Shown: one piece after another, positions 41,342-51,180 of the stretch | Layout: each line of letters opens with the position of its first letter | How positions within the stretch are numbered: the first letter of the stretch is position 1 | NCBI RefSeq assembly: GCF_003751845.1 | Contig: NZ_RJKQ01000007.1 | Span: 54,898-118,897 of the forward strand | Direction of reading: 5' to 3' | Source of the DNA: Enterobacter sp. BIGb0383 | GTDB taxonomy: Bacteria; Pseudomonadota; Gammaproteobacteria; Enterobacterales; Enterobacteriaceae | Length of the DNA stretch: 64,000 nucleotides | Notes under the pieces: generated by a model | Seen by the model: the letters and a program-made list of their open reading frames with translations, nothing else | Told to the model about the DNA's origin: nothing | Databases searched by the model: none | Made by a program: the position numbers and the translations under genes

Positions 41342-42421
41342 ATGAAAGAGTTGGTGCAGATCCTGAAAAACACCCGTCAGCATTTGATGACCGGCGTGTC
41401 GCATATGATTCCGTTTGTGGTGGCAGGCGGCATCCTGCTGGCCGTTTCCGTGATGCTCTACGGTAAGGGTGCCGTACCCGATGCGGCGACAGACCCGAAT
41501 CTGAAGAAGCTTTTTGATATCGGCGTCGCGGGCTTAACGTTGATGGTGCCTTTTCTGGCGGCCTATATCGGCTACTCCATTGCTGAACGTTCCGCGCTGG
41601 CGCCCTGCGCGATCGGTGCCTGGGTCGGCAACAGCTTTGGCGCGGGATTCTTTGGCGCCATCATCGCCGGGATCCTCGGCGGCATTATTGTCTTTTATCT
41701 CAAGCGCATACCTGTTCCGAAAGTGCTGCGCTCGGTGATGCCTATTTTTGTTATCCCGATTATCGGCACCGTGACGACTGCCGGGATCATGATGTGGGGC
41801 CTCGGTGAACCGGTTGGTGCGTTAACGCAGGGCCTGACGCAGTGGCTACAGGGGATGCAGCAGGGCAGCATTATTGTACTGGCTGTCGTGATGGGGCTGA
41901 TGCTGGCTTTTGATATGGGCGGTCCGGTTAACAAAGTGGCCTACGCCTTTATGCTGATTTGCGTGGCCCAGGGTGTCTATGCGGTCGTGGCCATTGCCGC
42001 CGTCGCGATCTGCGTTCCGCCGCTCGGGTTAGGGCTGGCAACGCTGATGCGTCGCAGCAACTTTACCGACGAAGAGCGCGAGGCGGGCAAGGCCGCGCTG
42101 GTGATGGGCTGCGTGGGGGTGACGGAAGGCGCTATCCCGTTTGCCGCCGCCGATCCGCTGCGGGTGATCCCTTCGATTATGCTTGGCTCGGCCTGCGGTG
42201 CGGTGGTGGCAGCGCTGACCGGCGCACAGTGTTATGCCGGGTGGGGCGGGCTGATTGTGCTGCCGGTGGTTGAGGGCAAGCTCGGCTATATGGCCGCGGT
42301 TGCGGTGGGTGCCGTGGTGACGGCGGTCAGCGTCAACGTTCTGAAAAGCGTGGCGCGCAGGCAGCAGAAACCGGTCGATGATAAGCAGGATGACCTGGAG
42401 CTGGATTTTGAAATTCATTAA
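41342..42421 (+). CDS. frwC: Fructose-like PTS permease IIC component FrwC
   Basis: 359-residue multi-span membrane protein of the fructose EIIC family. Conserved HMIPFVVAGGILLA near the N-terminus, the substrate-site motif GxxEPVGAL in WGLGEPVGA, FDMGGPVNKVAYAF and GVTEGAIPFAAADPLRVIPS. Substrate unknown. ATG 41342 gives the E. coli-like MKELVQ start with GGAG upstream. frwB follows 12 bases on. Confidence 0.96.
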   Translation: MKELVQILKNTRQHLMTGVSHMIPFVVAGGILLAVSVMLYGKGAVPDAATDPNLKKLFDIGVAGLTLMVPFLAAYIGYSIAERSALAPCAIGAWVGNSFGAGFFGAIIAGILGGIIVFYLKRIPVPKVLRSVMPIFVIPIIGTVTTAGIMMWGLGEPVGALTQGLTQWLQGMQQGSIIVLAVVMGLMLAFDMGGPVNKVAYAFMLICVAQGVYAVVAIAAVAICVPPLGLGLATLMRRSNFTDEEREAGKAALVMGCVGVTEGAIPFAAADPLRVIPSIMLGSACGAVVAALTGAQCYAGWGGLIVLPVVEGKLGYMAAVAVGAVVTAVSVNVLKSVARRQQKPVDDKQDDLELDFEIH

Positions 42422-42433
42422 GCGAGGTGAAGG

Positions 42434-42754
42434 ATGACGACCATAGTTGCAGTAACAGCGTGCCCGTCAGGCGTGGCACACACCTATATGGCGGCTGAAG
42501 CGCTGGAAAGCGCGGCAAAGGCCAAAGGCTGGCAGATAAAAGTGGAGACCCAGGGCTCTATTGGGCAGGAGAACGCGCTGAGTGCAGAGGACGTGGCCGC
42601 GGCGGACCTGGTGATCCTGACCAAAGATATTGGCATCAAGTTTGAAGAGCGCTTCCAGGGTAAGACGATCGTTCGCGTGAACATCAGCGATGCCGTTAAG
42701 CGCGCTGACGGCATTATGAACAAGATCGAAGCGCATCTGGCGCAAATGGCCTGA
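42434..42754 (+). CDS. frwB: Fructose-like PTS IIB component FrwB
   Basis: 106 residues, fructose-type EIIB with phospho-Cys10 in VTACPSGVAHTYMAAEAL. It passes phosphate from the EIIA domain of PtsA to sugar bound by FrwC. A second, similar EIIB (frwD) is encoded 3.2 kb downstream. A hairpin terminator or attenuator follows. Confidence 0.96.
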   Translation: MTTIVAVTACPSGVAHTYMAAEALESAAKAKGWQIKVETQGSIGQENALSAEDVAAADLVILTKDIGIKFEERFQGKTIVRVNISDAVKRADGIMNKIEAHLAQMA

Positions 42755-42761
42755 CTGGTTT

Positions 42762-42784
42762 CCCGCCCGCCAGGGCGGGCTTTT
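42762..42784 (+). terminator. Hairpin terminator/attenuator between frwB and pflD
   Basis: CCCGCCC pairs with GGGCGGG around GCCA and is followed by CTTTT. It may set the ratio of permease to glycyl-radical enzyme transcripts. Confidence 0.75.
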
Positions 42785-42802
42785 CTTGTAAAGGAGTGCC
42801 CC

Positions 42803-45100
42803 ATGACGAATCGAATTCAGCGCCTGAAGGCTGCACTTTTTGCACAGCCCCGTGAAATCTCCCTTGAGCGTGCGCTTCTCTACACACAGAGCCACCGGCA
42901 GACGGAAGGCGAGTCGGTGATCCTGCGCCGGGCGAAAGCCACGGTGCATATTCTGGACGGCGTCAAGATTGCGATTCGTGATGATGAACTGATCGTCGGC
43001 AACCGGACAGTCAAACCGCGAGCGGGCATTATGTCGCCGGAAATGGATCCTTACTGGCTGCTGAAAGAGCTGGATGCGTTCCCGACGCGGCCGCAGGACC
43101 GTTTTGCGATAAGCGACGACGATAAGCGGATCTATCGTGAGACGCTGTATCCTTACTGGGCGACGCGTTCAATGAAGGATTTCATTAATGCGCAAATGCC
43201 GGACGAGGTCACGGCCGCGACAGGGACGCACATTTTCAGCGTCAACCAGACCGACAAAGGGCAGGGGCATATCATTATCGACTATCCGCGCCTGCTGGAT
43301 AACGGTCTCGACGCGCTGGTGGCGCAGATGCGGGCGCACTGCCAGCGTGCGCCGGAAAATGACTTTTATCAGGCGGCGCTACTGCTGCTTGAAGCCTCGC
43401 AGCGCCATATCCTGCGCTATGCCACACTGGCGGACGAGATGGCGATGCAGTGCCAGCAGCCACAGCGGCGTGAAGAGCTGCTGGCCATTGCCGAACTTTC
43501 GCGACATAACGCCCGGCACAGGCCGCAGACTTTCTGGCAGGCCTGTCAGCTGTTCTGGTATATGAACGTGATTTTGCAGTATGAGTCCAATGCCAGTTCG
43601 TTGTCTCTCGGGCGCTTCGACCAGTATATGCTGCCTTACTATCAGGCTTCGCTGACTCAGGGAGAATCGCCCGCATTCCTTCAGGAAATCCTCGAATCGC
43701 TGTGGGTGAAATGTAACGACGTGGTCTTACTGCGTTCGACCGGGAGTGCGCGCTACTTCGCCGGTTTTCCGACCGGCTACACGGCGCTGCTGGGCGGGCT
43801 GACGGAGAGCGGCCGCAGCGCGGTGAACGTGCTCTCTTTCCTCTGCCTGGACGCCTACCAGAGCGTGCAGCTGCCCCAGCCGAATCTGGGCGTGCGGGTT
43901 AATGCGCTTATTGATACGCCATTCCTGCGAAAAACCGCCGAAACCATCCGCCTCGGCACCGGCATTCCGCAAATCTTTAATGATGAAGTGGTGGTTCCCG
44001 CCTTTTTAAATCGCGGGGTGTCGCTGGAGGACGCGCGCGACTACGCGGTGGTGGGCTGCGTGGAGCTCTCTATTCCGGGTAAAACCTATGGCCTGCACGA
44101 TATTGCCATGTTCAACCTGCTGAAAGTCATGGAGATTGCGCTGCAGGAACAGGAAGGCAATGCGGCGCTGACCTGGGAGAGCCTGCTGGAACATATCCGC
44201 ACGAAAATAGACCATTACATCCGGCTGATGGTTGAAGGCAGCAATATCTGCGACATCGGCCACCGGGACAGGGCACCAGTGCCGCTGCTCTCTTCGTTTA
44301 TCAGTGACTGCCTGCATAACGGCAGGGATATTACCGATGGCGGAGCGCGGTACAACTTCTCCGGCGTGCAGGGGATCGGGATCGCCAACCTCAGCGATTC
44401 ACTGCATGCGCTGAAAGGTATGGTGTTCGATCAGCAGCGTCTCAGCTTTGATGAGCTACTGGCGGTGCTGAAAGCCAATTTTGCCACCCCGGAGGGTGAA
44501 AAAGTCCGCGCCCGGCTGATTAACCGCTTTGAGAAGTACGGCAACGATATTGACGAGGTCGATAATATTAGCGCCGAACTGCTGCGATATTACTGTAAAG
44601 AGGTAGAAAAATACCGTAACCCCCGCGGCGGGCTGTTTACGCCGGGCTCTTATACGGTATCGGCGCACGTGCCGCTGGGGGCCGTGGTCGGGGCAACGCC
44701 TGACGGGCGTCTGGCCGGAGAGCAGCTGGCGGATGGCGGGCTTTCGCCGATGGTGGGCCAGGATACGCAGGGGCCGACGGCGGTACTGAAATCGGTCAGC
44801 AAGCTGGATAACTACCTTCTCTCCAACGGAACGCTGCTGAACGTGAAGTTTATGCCTGCCACGCTGGAGGGTGACGCCGGGCTGCAGAAACTGTCCGACT
44901 TTTTGCGCGCCTTTACCCAGCTAAAGCTGCAGCATATTCAGTTCAACGTGGTGAATGCCGATACCCTGCGAGACGCGCAGAAACAGCCACAAAATTTCGC
45001 CGGGCTGGTGGTGCGGGTCGCGGGGTATAGCGCCTTCTTTGTGGAGCTGTCAAAGGAGATTCAGGATGACATTATCCGCCGCACCGCGCATCAGCTGTGA
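42803..45100 (+). CDS. pflD: Glycyl-radical enzyme PflD (pyruvate formate-lyase-like)
   Basis: 765-residue oxygen-sensitive glycyl-radical enzyme. Active-site Cys419 in VVGCVELSIPG and radical Gly741 in RVAGYSAFFVELS are both present. One cysteine (GCVE) rather than the Cys-Cys pair of PflB indicates a dehydratase- or lyase-type reaction and not classical pyruvate cleavage. Substrate unknown. The following pflC encodes its activase and overlaps its 3' end by 35 bases. The cluster with the PTS suggests a compound derived from a phosphorylated sugar or polyol. Confidence 0.92.
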   Translation: MTNRIQRLKAALFAQPREISLERALLYTQSHRQTEGESVILRRAKATVHILDGVKIAIRDDELIVGNRTVKPRAGIMSPEMDPYWLLKELDAFPTRPQDRFAISDDDKRIYRETLYPYWATRSMKDFINAQMPDEVTAATGTHIFSVNQTDKGQGHIIIDYPRLLDNGLDALVAQMRAHCQRAPENDFYQAALLLLEASQRHILRYATLADEMAMQCQQPQRREELLAIAELSRHNARHRPQTFWQACQLFWYMNVILQYESNASSLSLGRFDQYMLPYYQASLTQGESPAFLQEILESLWVKCNDVVLLRSTGSARYFAGFPTGYTALLGGLTESGRSAVNVLSFLCLDAYQSVQLPQPNLGVRVNALIDTPFLRKTAETIRLGTGIPQIFNDEVVVPAFLNRGVSLEDARDYAVVGCVELSIPGKTYGLHDIAMFNLLKVMEIALQEQEGNAALTWESLLEHIRTKIDHYIRLMVEGSNICDIGHRDRAPVPLLSSFISDCLHNGRDITDGGARYNFSGVQGIGIANLSDSLHALKGMVFDQQRLSFDELLAVLKANFATPEGEKVRARLINRFEKYGNDIDEVDNISAELLRYYCKEVEKYRNPRGGLFTPGSYTVSAHVPLGAVVGATPDGRLAGEQLADGGLSPMVGQDTQGPTAVLKSVSKLDNYLLSNGTLLNVKFMPATLEGDAGLQKLSDFLRAFTQLKLQHIQFNVVNADTLRDAQKQPQNFAGLVVRVAGYSAFFVELSKEIQDDIIRRTAHQL

Positions 45101-45941
45101 GGAGCCGGAGAGACGCGCAGAGACTGCGCGCGTTTTTAATCTCCAGCGCTACTCCCTGAATGATGGGGGCGGTATCCGTACGGTGGTGTTTTTTAAGGGC
45201 TGCCCGCACCGCTGTCCGTGGTGTGCGAACCCGGAATCTATCTCGCCCAAAATTGAAACGGTGCGGCGAGAAAGCAAGTGCCTGCACTGCGCCATCTGCC
45301 CGCAGGATGCCGACGAGTGCCCTTCAGGCGCGTTTGAGCGTATCGGGCGCGACGTCACGATCGAGACGCTTGAACGAGAGGTGATGAAGGATGAGGTCTT
45401 TTTCCGGACCTCCGGCGGAGGCGTAACCCTTTCCGGCGGCGAGGTGCTGATGCAGGCGGCTTTTGCCACGCGTTTTCTTACCCGCCTGCGCAGGCTGGGC
45501 GTGCATACGGCGATTGAAACGGCGGGAGATGCGCCGTTCAGCCGCCTGCTGCCGCTGGCCCGGCAATGTGACGAAGTCCTGTTCGATCTGAAAATTATGC
45601 AGGCCCGGCGTGCCCAGCAGCACGTCAAAATGAATATGCCGCGGGTGCGGGATAATTTTCGACGGCTGGTGGCGGAAGGTATCCGGGTGATCCCACGGCT
45701 GCCGCTGATCCCGGGGTATACGCTTGGCAACGATAATTTTCAGCGGGCTTTGCGGTTTTTACAGCCTCTGGGTATAACGGACCTGCACCTGCTGCCGTTT
45801 CACGCGTATGGCGAGCCTAAGTACCGGCTGCTGGGTGAAATCTGGGAGATGAAAGATGTGCCGCCCCCGACGCGGGAGGAGGTGAGCGTCTTGCGATTGA
45901 TGGCCGAACGGGCCGGTTTTCGGGTGAGAGTCGGAGGCTGA
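45066..45941 (+). CDS. pflC: Glycyl-radical enzyme activase PflC (radical SAM)
   Basis: 291 residues. Radical-SAM cluster Cys46-Cys50-Cys53 in KGCPHRCPWC, an added ferredoxin-like cysteine region CLHCAICPQDADECPSG, and SAM-binding TSGGGVTLSGGEVLMQ. It puts the radical on Gly741 of PflD. ATG 45066 lies within the pflD end and follows AAAGGAG, giving a length close to E. coli PflC (292). Confidence 0.94.
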   Translation: MTLSAAPRISCEEPERRAETARVFNLQRYSLNDGGGIRTVVFFKGCPHRCPWCANPESISPKIETVRRESKCLHCAICPQDADECPSGAFERIGRDVTIETLEREVMKDEVFFRTSGGGVTLSGGEVLMQAAFATRFLTRLRRLGVHTAIETAGDAPFSRLLPLARQCDEVLFDLKIMQARRAQQHVKMNMPRVRDNFRRLVAEGIRVIPRLPLIPGYTLGNDNFQRALRFLQPLGITDLHLLPFHAYGEPKYRLLGEIWEMKDVPPPTREEVSVLRLMAERAGFRVRVGG

Positions 45942-45942
45942 A

Positions 45943-46299
45943 ATGACGACAGCACACGGGCGATTTATGGTGGCGGTCACGGCATGCGTCAGCGGCGTTG
46001 CGCATACCTATATGGCGGCCGAGCGGCTGGAAAAACTGTGCCAGCAGGAAAAATGGCACATTAAAATCGAGACGCAGGGAGCGCTGGGTATAGAAAACAG
46101 CCTGAGCGCGGAAGAGATCAGCCGGGCCGATGTCGTCCTGCTGATCACCGATATTGAACTGGCGGGGGCCGGGCGGTTTACGCAGGCCCGCTATGTTCAG
46201 TCGGGCATTAATGCTTTTTTATGCGATCCGCAAAAAGTCATCAGTGCGGTACGCAAGCTGCTGTCCGCGCCACAGCACACGCACCTTATTTTGTCATAA
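45943..46299 (+). CDS. frwD: Fructose-like PTS IIB component FrwD
   Basis: 118-residue EIIB with phospho-Cys in VTACVSGVAHTYMAAERL and QGALGIENSLSAEEI. It starts one base after the pflC stop. The N-terminus is about five residues longer than in E. coli; the ATG at 45967 (Met9) is an alternative. Its 3' end overlaps the convergent yijO end by 14 bases. Confidence 0.9.
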   Translation: MTTAHGRFMVAVTACVSGVAHTYMAAERLEKLCQQEKWHIKIETQGALGIENSLSAEEISRADVVLLITDIELAGAGRFTQARYVQSGINAFLCDPQKVISAVRKLLSAPQHTHLILS

Positions 46300-47119
46300 G
46301 CAGCTGGCTGTGATACTGCCGGCGGTATTCTGACGGCGAGCGATCGGTGTTTTTACGGAACAGGCGGCAGAAGTAGTTGCTGTCGGTGAAGCCGCAGGTG
46401 CGTGCCACTTCCTTGACCTTCATATCATAGCCTTTCAGCAGCGCCTTCGCTTTCTCCAGTCGGATGTGGTTCAGATATTCGTTAAAGCCCAGGGCGCTAC
46501 TTTTATTAAACAGGTGAGAGAGATAATTCGGCGAAATATAAAACGCCTTCGCCACCGATTCGCGGTTTAGGGCTTCGGCGGAATGGCTGTCGATATGGTC
46601 GCGAATCGCCTCGAACAGCGCCTGACTACGGGATGCCGTCTGGATCTGGCTGCCAAGGAGATCGGCACAGTGGCCTAACAGACTGGTCACGATCAGCCGG
46701 GGCGTGTGGTTGTCCTGCGGCTGCATCAGCGTTTCATTCAGCGCCTGGAGTAAAAACGATCCCACGCGAGGGCCACGGCGGGCAACGTGCTGTTTGGCCA
46801 GGTTTTGCAATTGAGTACCATCCCAGTGCTGAATACTGAACCCCAGCTGCTGTTTGCCGAACAGAATGCTTAACGTGGTCACGGGCGTAAGCCACTGCGG
46901 ACAGTTCCAGCCTCCGGCGGGAATAAAAAGCACGTCATTTTCCGTCAGCGTAAAAGAGAGGTCGGTTATTTCTCCGTTGAGCACAATCTCCAGCCGTGGA
47001 AAACCGACCTGCCAGGCGATATCGGGAGGCGGGCTGGCAGCGCTGGCAAAGTAGACATGCCGAAGCGGTGTGGTGCCGCGGGTGAACTGCAGAAGTAACG
47101 TGCTGACGTCGTGGTTCAT
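46286..47119 (-). CDS. yijO: AraC-family regulator YijO
   Basis: 277 residues. The C-terminal AraC double helix-turn-helix (about 180-275) has NRESVAKAFYISPNYLSHLFNK and DMKVKEVARTCGFTDSNYFCRLFRK, with the PSEYRRQY end motif. The N-terminal half is a likely cupin-like sensor. ATG 47119 follows AGGGA; a start 12 codons earlier is possible. Its location next to the frw-pfl cluster suggests that it controls that cluster. Confidence 0.9.
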   Translation of the reverse strand: MNHDVSTLLLQFTRGTTPLRHVYFASAASPPPDIAWQVGFPRLEIVLNGEITDLSFTLTENDVLFIPAGGWNCPQWLTPVTTLSILFGKQQLGFSIQHWDGTQLQNLAKQHVARRGPRVGSFLLQALNETLMQPQDNHTPRLIVTSLLGHCADLLGSQIQTASRSQALFEAIRDHIDSHSAEALNRESVAKAFYISPNYLSHLFNKSSALGFNEYLNHIRLEKAKALLKGYDMKVKEVARTCGFTDSNYFCRLFRKNTDRSPSEYRRQYHSQLLMTK

Positions 47120-47167
47120 AATCCCTGAACGATTGCGAAAGTGACGGATCCACATTAACCGGGGCGC

Positions 47168-47194
47168 AAAAAAAAGGCCACACGAGGTGTGGCC
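47168..47194 (-). terminator. ppc intrinsic terminator
   Basis: On the minus strand GGCCACAC pairs with GTGTGGCC around a 3-base loop and is followed by eight T, 22 bases after the ppc stop. Confidence 0.9.
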
Positions 47195-47215
47195 ATTTGT
47201 GAGACAGGGAGAGGA

Positions 47216-49867
47216 TCAGCCCGTATTACGCATCCCGGCGGCAACGCCTGCGATGGTCACCATCAGCGCCTGCTCGACGCGTGGATCCGGCGCAAGGCCA
47301 TCTTCTTCCGCTTTACGCGAACGGTGCAGCAGTTCGGCCTGCAGCACGTTCAGCGGGTCGGTGTAGATATTACGCAGCTGAATGGACTCGGCAATCCACG
47401 GCAGGTCGGCCATCAGATGTGAATCGTTGGCGATATCCAGCACCACTTTGATATCCGCTTCCAGCAGCGTGCGCAGTTCGTTACCGAGCTTCCACAGCTC
47501 AGGTTTTACCAGGCGCTGATCGTAATACTCCGCCAGCCACAGGTCGGCTTTGGAGAACACCATCTCCAGCATACCCAGGCGGGTGGAGAAGAACGGCCAG
47601 TCACGACACATGGCTTCCAGCTCGCTCTGCTTGCCGTCTTCCATCACTTTTTGCAGCGCCGCACCCGCGCCCAGCCAGGCCGGAAGCATCAGGCGGTTCT
47701 GGGTCCACGCGAAGATCCACGGGATCGCACGCAGCGACTCCACGCCGCCGGTTGGGCGACGTTTGGCCGGGCGCGAACCCAACGGCAGTTTACCCAGCTC
47801 CTGCTCAGGCGTTGCAGAGCGGAAGTAAGGTACGAAGTCTTTGTTTTCACGCACGTAGCCGCGGTACAGGTCGCAGGAGATGTCTGACAGCTCGTCCATA
47901 ATATGACGCCAGTCGTCTTTCGGCTCCGGCGGCGGCAGCAGGTTGGCTTCCAGAATGGCGCTGGTGTAGAGCGACAGGCTGCTGATGGTGACTTCCGGCA
48001 GGCCGTACTTGAAGCGGATCATCTCGCCCTGCTCGGTCACACGCAGGCCACCTTTCAGGCTGCCCGGCGGCTGCGAGAGCAGTGCCGCATGTGCCGGTGC
48101 GCCGCCGCGACCGATGGAGCCGCCGCGTCCGTGGAACAGGGTCAGCTCAATACCGGCTTTCTCGCAGGTTTTGATCAGCGCATCCTGAGCCTGATACTGC
48201 GCCCAGGAAGCAGCCATCACGCCCGCGTCTTTAGCGGAGTCAGAGTAGCCAATCATGACCATCTGTTTGCCCTGAATAAAGCCGCGATACCAGTCGATAT
48301 TCAGTAGCTGGGTCATCACGTCGTTGGCATTATTCAGGTCGTCGAGGGTTTCAAATAGCGGGGCGACCGGCAGGGCAAAGCTAATCCCCGCTTCTTTGAG
48401 CAGCAGGTGAACCGCCAGCACGTCGGAGGGCGTTTTCGCCATGGAGATGACATAGGCTGCAACGGAGCCTTTCGGCGCATCGACGATGGCCTTGCAGGTT
48501 TTGAACACTTCCTGCGTCTCTTCGCTCGGCTCCCAGCTGCGCGGCACCAGAGGTCGTTTGGAGTTCAGTTCGCGGATCAGGAACGCCTGTTTATCGGCTT
48601 CTGACCAGCTTTCATAGTCGCCAATGCCCAGATAGCGAGTCAGTTCGCCCAGCGCTTCGGTGTGGCGGGTGCTTTCCTGACGCACGTCGATACGCACCAG
48701 CGGCACGCCAAAACACTTCACGCGGCGCAGGGTATCGAGCAGTTCACCGTTAGCGATGATGCCCATTCCGCACGCCTGGAGTGATTTATAACAGGCGTAC
48801 AGCGGATCCCACAGCTGCTCGTTCTGGCTCAGCAGACCGGCAGGTTTCGGCAGACGCTGGCCTTTCAGGCGCGCTTCCAGCCAGGCCTGGGTCGCCATTA
48901 ACTGGCTACGCAGGGTTTTCATCAGGTAGCGGTATGGCTCGCTGGCTCCCTCTTCACCGACCAGCTCCAGCAGCTCAGGCGTGGCTTCAACCATCGACAG
49001 CTCGGAAATCAGGATCTGGATATCTTTCAGGAACAGATCGGTTGCTTTCCAGCGGCTGAGAAGGAGGACGTGGCGGGTGATATCGGCGGTTACGTTCGGG
49101 TTGCCATCGCGGTCACCGCCCATCCAGGAGGTGAAACGGACGGGAACAAAATCGACAGGCAGACGATAGCCCAGGTTTTCTTCCAGCTGTTCGTTCAGCT
49201 CGCGCAGGTAGTTTGGTACACCTTCCCACAGGCTATTTTCGACAACGGCAAAGCCCCATTTTGCTTCATCAACCGGGCTTGGGCGATATTTACGGATTTC
49301 ATCCGTGTGCCAGGACTGGGCAATCAGCTGGCGCAGGCGGCGCATCAGCTGGTTGCGTTCGTAGTCGGCAATCTCTTTATTATCGAGCTGCTTCAGGCAG
49401 TTATTTACTTCCACCATTTTGTGGATCAGCGTACGGCGGGTGATCTCGGTCGGGTGGGCGGTAAGCACTAATTCCAGCGAAAGGGATTCGACCGCTTTCT
49501 TGATGGTCGCTTCGTTAAGTTCGGGCTGGTCTTTGAGTTTTCTGAGCGTACGGGCAATCACTTCCGGGTTGCTGGCGCCTTCGCCGTTTGGCGAGATGCT
49601 GTGGTATTGCTCGGCGGTATTCGCCAGGTTCAGAAACTGGCTGAATGCACGGGCCACCGGCAGCAGCTCGTCATTCGACAGATTCTGCAGGGTGGTGAGC
49701 AATTCCTGGCGGTTGGCCTCGTTGCCCGCGCGGGAGGATTTTGACAGCTTACGGATCGTCTCTACGCGGTCGAGGATGTTCTCTCCCAGCGCGTCTTTGA
49801 TGGTCTCTCCCAGCACTTTGCCGAGCATACTGACATTACTACGCAATGCGGAATATTGTTCGTTCAT
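47216..49867 (-). CDS. ppc: Phosphoenolpyruvate carboxylase
   Basis: 883 residues, as in E. coli. Converts PEP and bicarbonate to oxaloacetate to refill the TCA cycle. Catalytic His in [12 protein letters not shown], glycine-rich loop [14 protein letters not shown], and C-terminal [18 protein letters not shown] with the inhibitor-site tail. Start ATG 49867 gives [16 protein letters not shown]; upstream in-frame ATG adds eight residues not found in E. coli. Single gene, followed by its own terminator. Confidence 0.98.
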   Translation of the reverse strand: MNEQYSALRSNVSMLGKVLGETIKDALGENILDRVETIRKLSKSSRAGNEANRQELLTTLQNLSNDELLPVARAFSQFLNLANTAEQYHSISPNGEGASNPEVIARTLRKLKDQPELNEATIKKAVESLSLELVLTAHPTEITRRTLIHKMVEVNNCLKQLDNKEIADYERNQLMRRLRQLIAQSWHTDEIRKYRPSPVDEAKWGFAVVENSLWEGVPNYLRELNEQLEENLGYRLPVDFVPVRFTSWMGGDRDGNPNVTADITRHVLLLSRWKATDLFLKDIQILISELSMVEATPELLELVGEEGASEPYRYLMKTLRSQLMATQAWLEARLKGQRLPKPAGLLSQNEQLWDPLYACYKSLQACGMGIIANGELLDTLRRVKCFGVPLVRIDVRQESTRHTEALGELTRYLGIGDYESWSEADKQAFLIRELNSKRPLVPRSWEPSEETQEVFKTCKAIVDAPKGSVAAYVISMAKTPSDVLAVHLLLKEAGISFALPVAPLFETLDDLNNANDVMTQLLNIDWYRGFIQGKQMVMIGYSDSAKDAGVMAASWAQYQAQDALIKTCEKAGIELTLFHGRGGSIGRGGAPAHAALLSQPPGSLKGGLRVTEQGEMIRFKYGLPEVTISSLSLYTSAILEANLLPPPEPKDDWRHIMDELSDISCDLYRGYVRENKDFVPYFRSATPEQELGKLPLGSRPAKRRPTGGVESLRAIPWIFAWTQNRLMLPAWLGAGAALQKVMEDGKQSELEAMCRDWPFFSTRLGMLEMVFSKADLWLAEYYDQRLVKPELWKLGNELRTLLEADIKVVLDIANDSHLMADLPWIAESIQLRNIYTDPLNVLQAELLHRSRKAEEDGLAPDPRVEQALMVTIAGVAAGMRNTG

Positions 49868-50088
49868 GTTAACCCAGACACCCCATCTCATTTTATTTTG
49901 TTATACCTGACGCCCCGGAACCTGAGACATCGGATATCGACACCGTCCTTTATAAAGCCACGTAAAACCCCGTGCGTCAATTGCGGCGAAATCGCTTCAG
50001 CAAACGAAAAAATGTCGGCAATTTACGAAATTTAATTCACTTTGCGCCAGATAAGCATAGCTTATGAAAACGGGGGTTTTTGGCCGTG

Positions 50089-50913
50089 TCAGGGACAACC
50101 GGGCGTCTGCAACCCTGCTACGGCAGACTGACCTCCGAGCCGGTTGTAATCGTCTACTGTATCGAACATCTCGGCGAAAAGGAGATCGTCTTTTCTGGCC
50201 CAGAACGTGTCCAGATCATCCCCGCCCCATATCTCGTGGGTGAAACATACAAACTCAAGTAACCCAGTGCCGTATGAGGTACAGGCGAGATGCTTAGCAT
50301 CGCAATCTGCGATGATATGTTGATAAAAAAGGATGATTTTGCAGTTACAGCCAGCGGTGTTGTAGAGCGACAGGAACTCGTTTAAGTTCGCCCTTAAAAG
50401 GCGAAGGTCTGAATTCTCTGTTATCCGGTGATGGTAAAGAAAAACAAAGTTCTTTTTACCACGATACTGTAACTGGCGAGCGACCCGGCGTTTGAATGCA
50501 CGATTATCTTCTTTAATCCTGAGAGGGTCGTGATGAGAGAATTCAAACCCAAGCATATGTCTTTCGCTATACTGCCCCACGCAGTGTTTATAAAACGTCG
50601 AGCGTACAACGGAACGGTCACCATCTGGAAAATGCTGCAGGTGTTCTTTTTTAAGTAGATTCTGATAACCGTCGTGCTCCATCTGAAGAAGGTATTCAAT
50701 ATTGGAGCGCCCGGAGGAAAAGACCGAACTGAAGGATTTTCTGCCATGCCGCCTGAGAATGTCATCGGCCAGGCAGTTTTCCCCCAGTGAAACCCAGAGA
50801 GTGTCAGCACCTACGTTGTGACGATACTTCCATTTTTTACGCAGGTTACAAAGGGTTCGCTTTAGCGACTTGAGATTGTTTCGTATATACTGCCTGAATA
50901 TTTCACCACCCAT
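50089..50913 (-). CDS. DUF1796-like (putative papain-fold cysteine peptidase) orphan gene
   Basis: 274 residues, not a named protein. After a basic N-terminal stretch (about 1-30), the motif WVSLGENCLADDILRRHGRKSFSSVFSSG (shown here only as the family landmark) matches the SLGxNC...P/SxF start of DUF1796 proteins, which are proposed papain-like cysteine peptidases. A conserved histidine region FVFLYHHRITE follows. Start is ATG 50913 because GGAAGGTGAT lies just upstream; a GTG nine bases earlier is inside that site. The gene is A+T-rich with an even more A+T-rich 5' flank, and sits between ppc and argE where E. coli has none, so it looks acquired. Function unknown; sugar- or capsule-linked roles have been seen for related genes, but nothing here shows it. 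Confidence 0.65.
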   Translation of the reverse strand: MGGEIFRQYIRNNLKSLKRTLCNLRKKWKYRHNVGADTLWVSLGENCLADDILRRHGRKSFSSVFSSGRSNIEYLLQMEHDGYQNLLKKEHLQHFPDGDRSVVRSTFYKHCVGQYSERHMLGFEFSHHDPLRIKEDNRAFKRRVARQLQYRGKKNFVFLYHHRITENSDLRLLRANLNEFLSLYNTAGCNCKIILFYQHIIADCDAKHLACTSYGTGLLEFVCFTHEIWGGDDLDTFWARKDDLLFAEMFDTVDDYNRLGGQSAVAGLQTPGCP

Positions 50914-51116
50914 TAATATCACCTTCCCGGGTTATAATTTCATCCTTAATTTAAAATATTCTTTAATTTGGAATATTTATTTATCTTGTGAATGGATTGT
51001 TTTGTTTCATAAATATATTGAGCCAGATAGAGTGGTTTCTCCATATTTACATTATGGTAAGTCGATATAATCATATAATTAGAAGGGATACAACCTCGCG
51101 CTTTCACTGAATAGCG

Positions 51117-51168
51117 AAGGGCCTCTAAAAGGGTTGCCGGCTATCGGCAATCTTGGTTCAGAGGCCCC
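51117..51168. repeat. Nested inverted repeats between the DUF1796 gene and argE
   Basis: GGGCCTCT (51119-51126) pairs with AGAGGCCC (51160-51167), enclosing a second hairpin TTGCCG/CGGCAA (51134-51150). There is no T run. It may end argE transcripts or mark an insertion boundary, since the DNA to its left is A+T-rich and gene-poor. The stretch 50914-51116 otherwise shows only promoter-like A+T-rich DNA. Confidence 0.6.
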
Positions 51169-51180
51169 GCTGGTGAAAAT

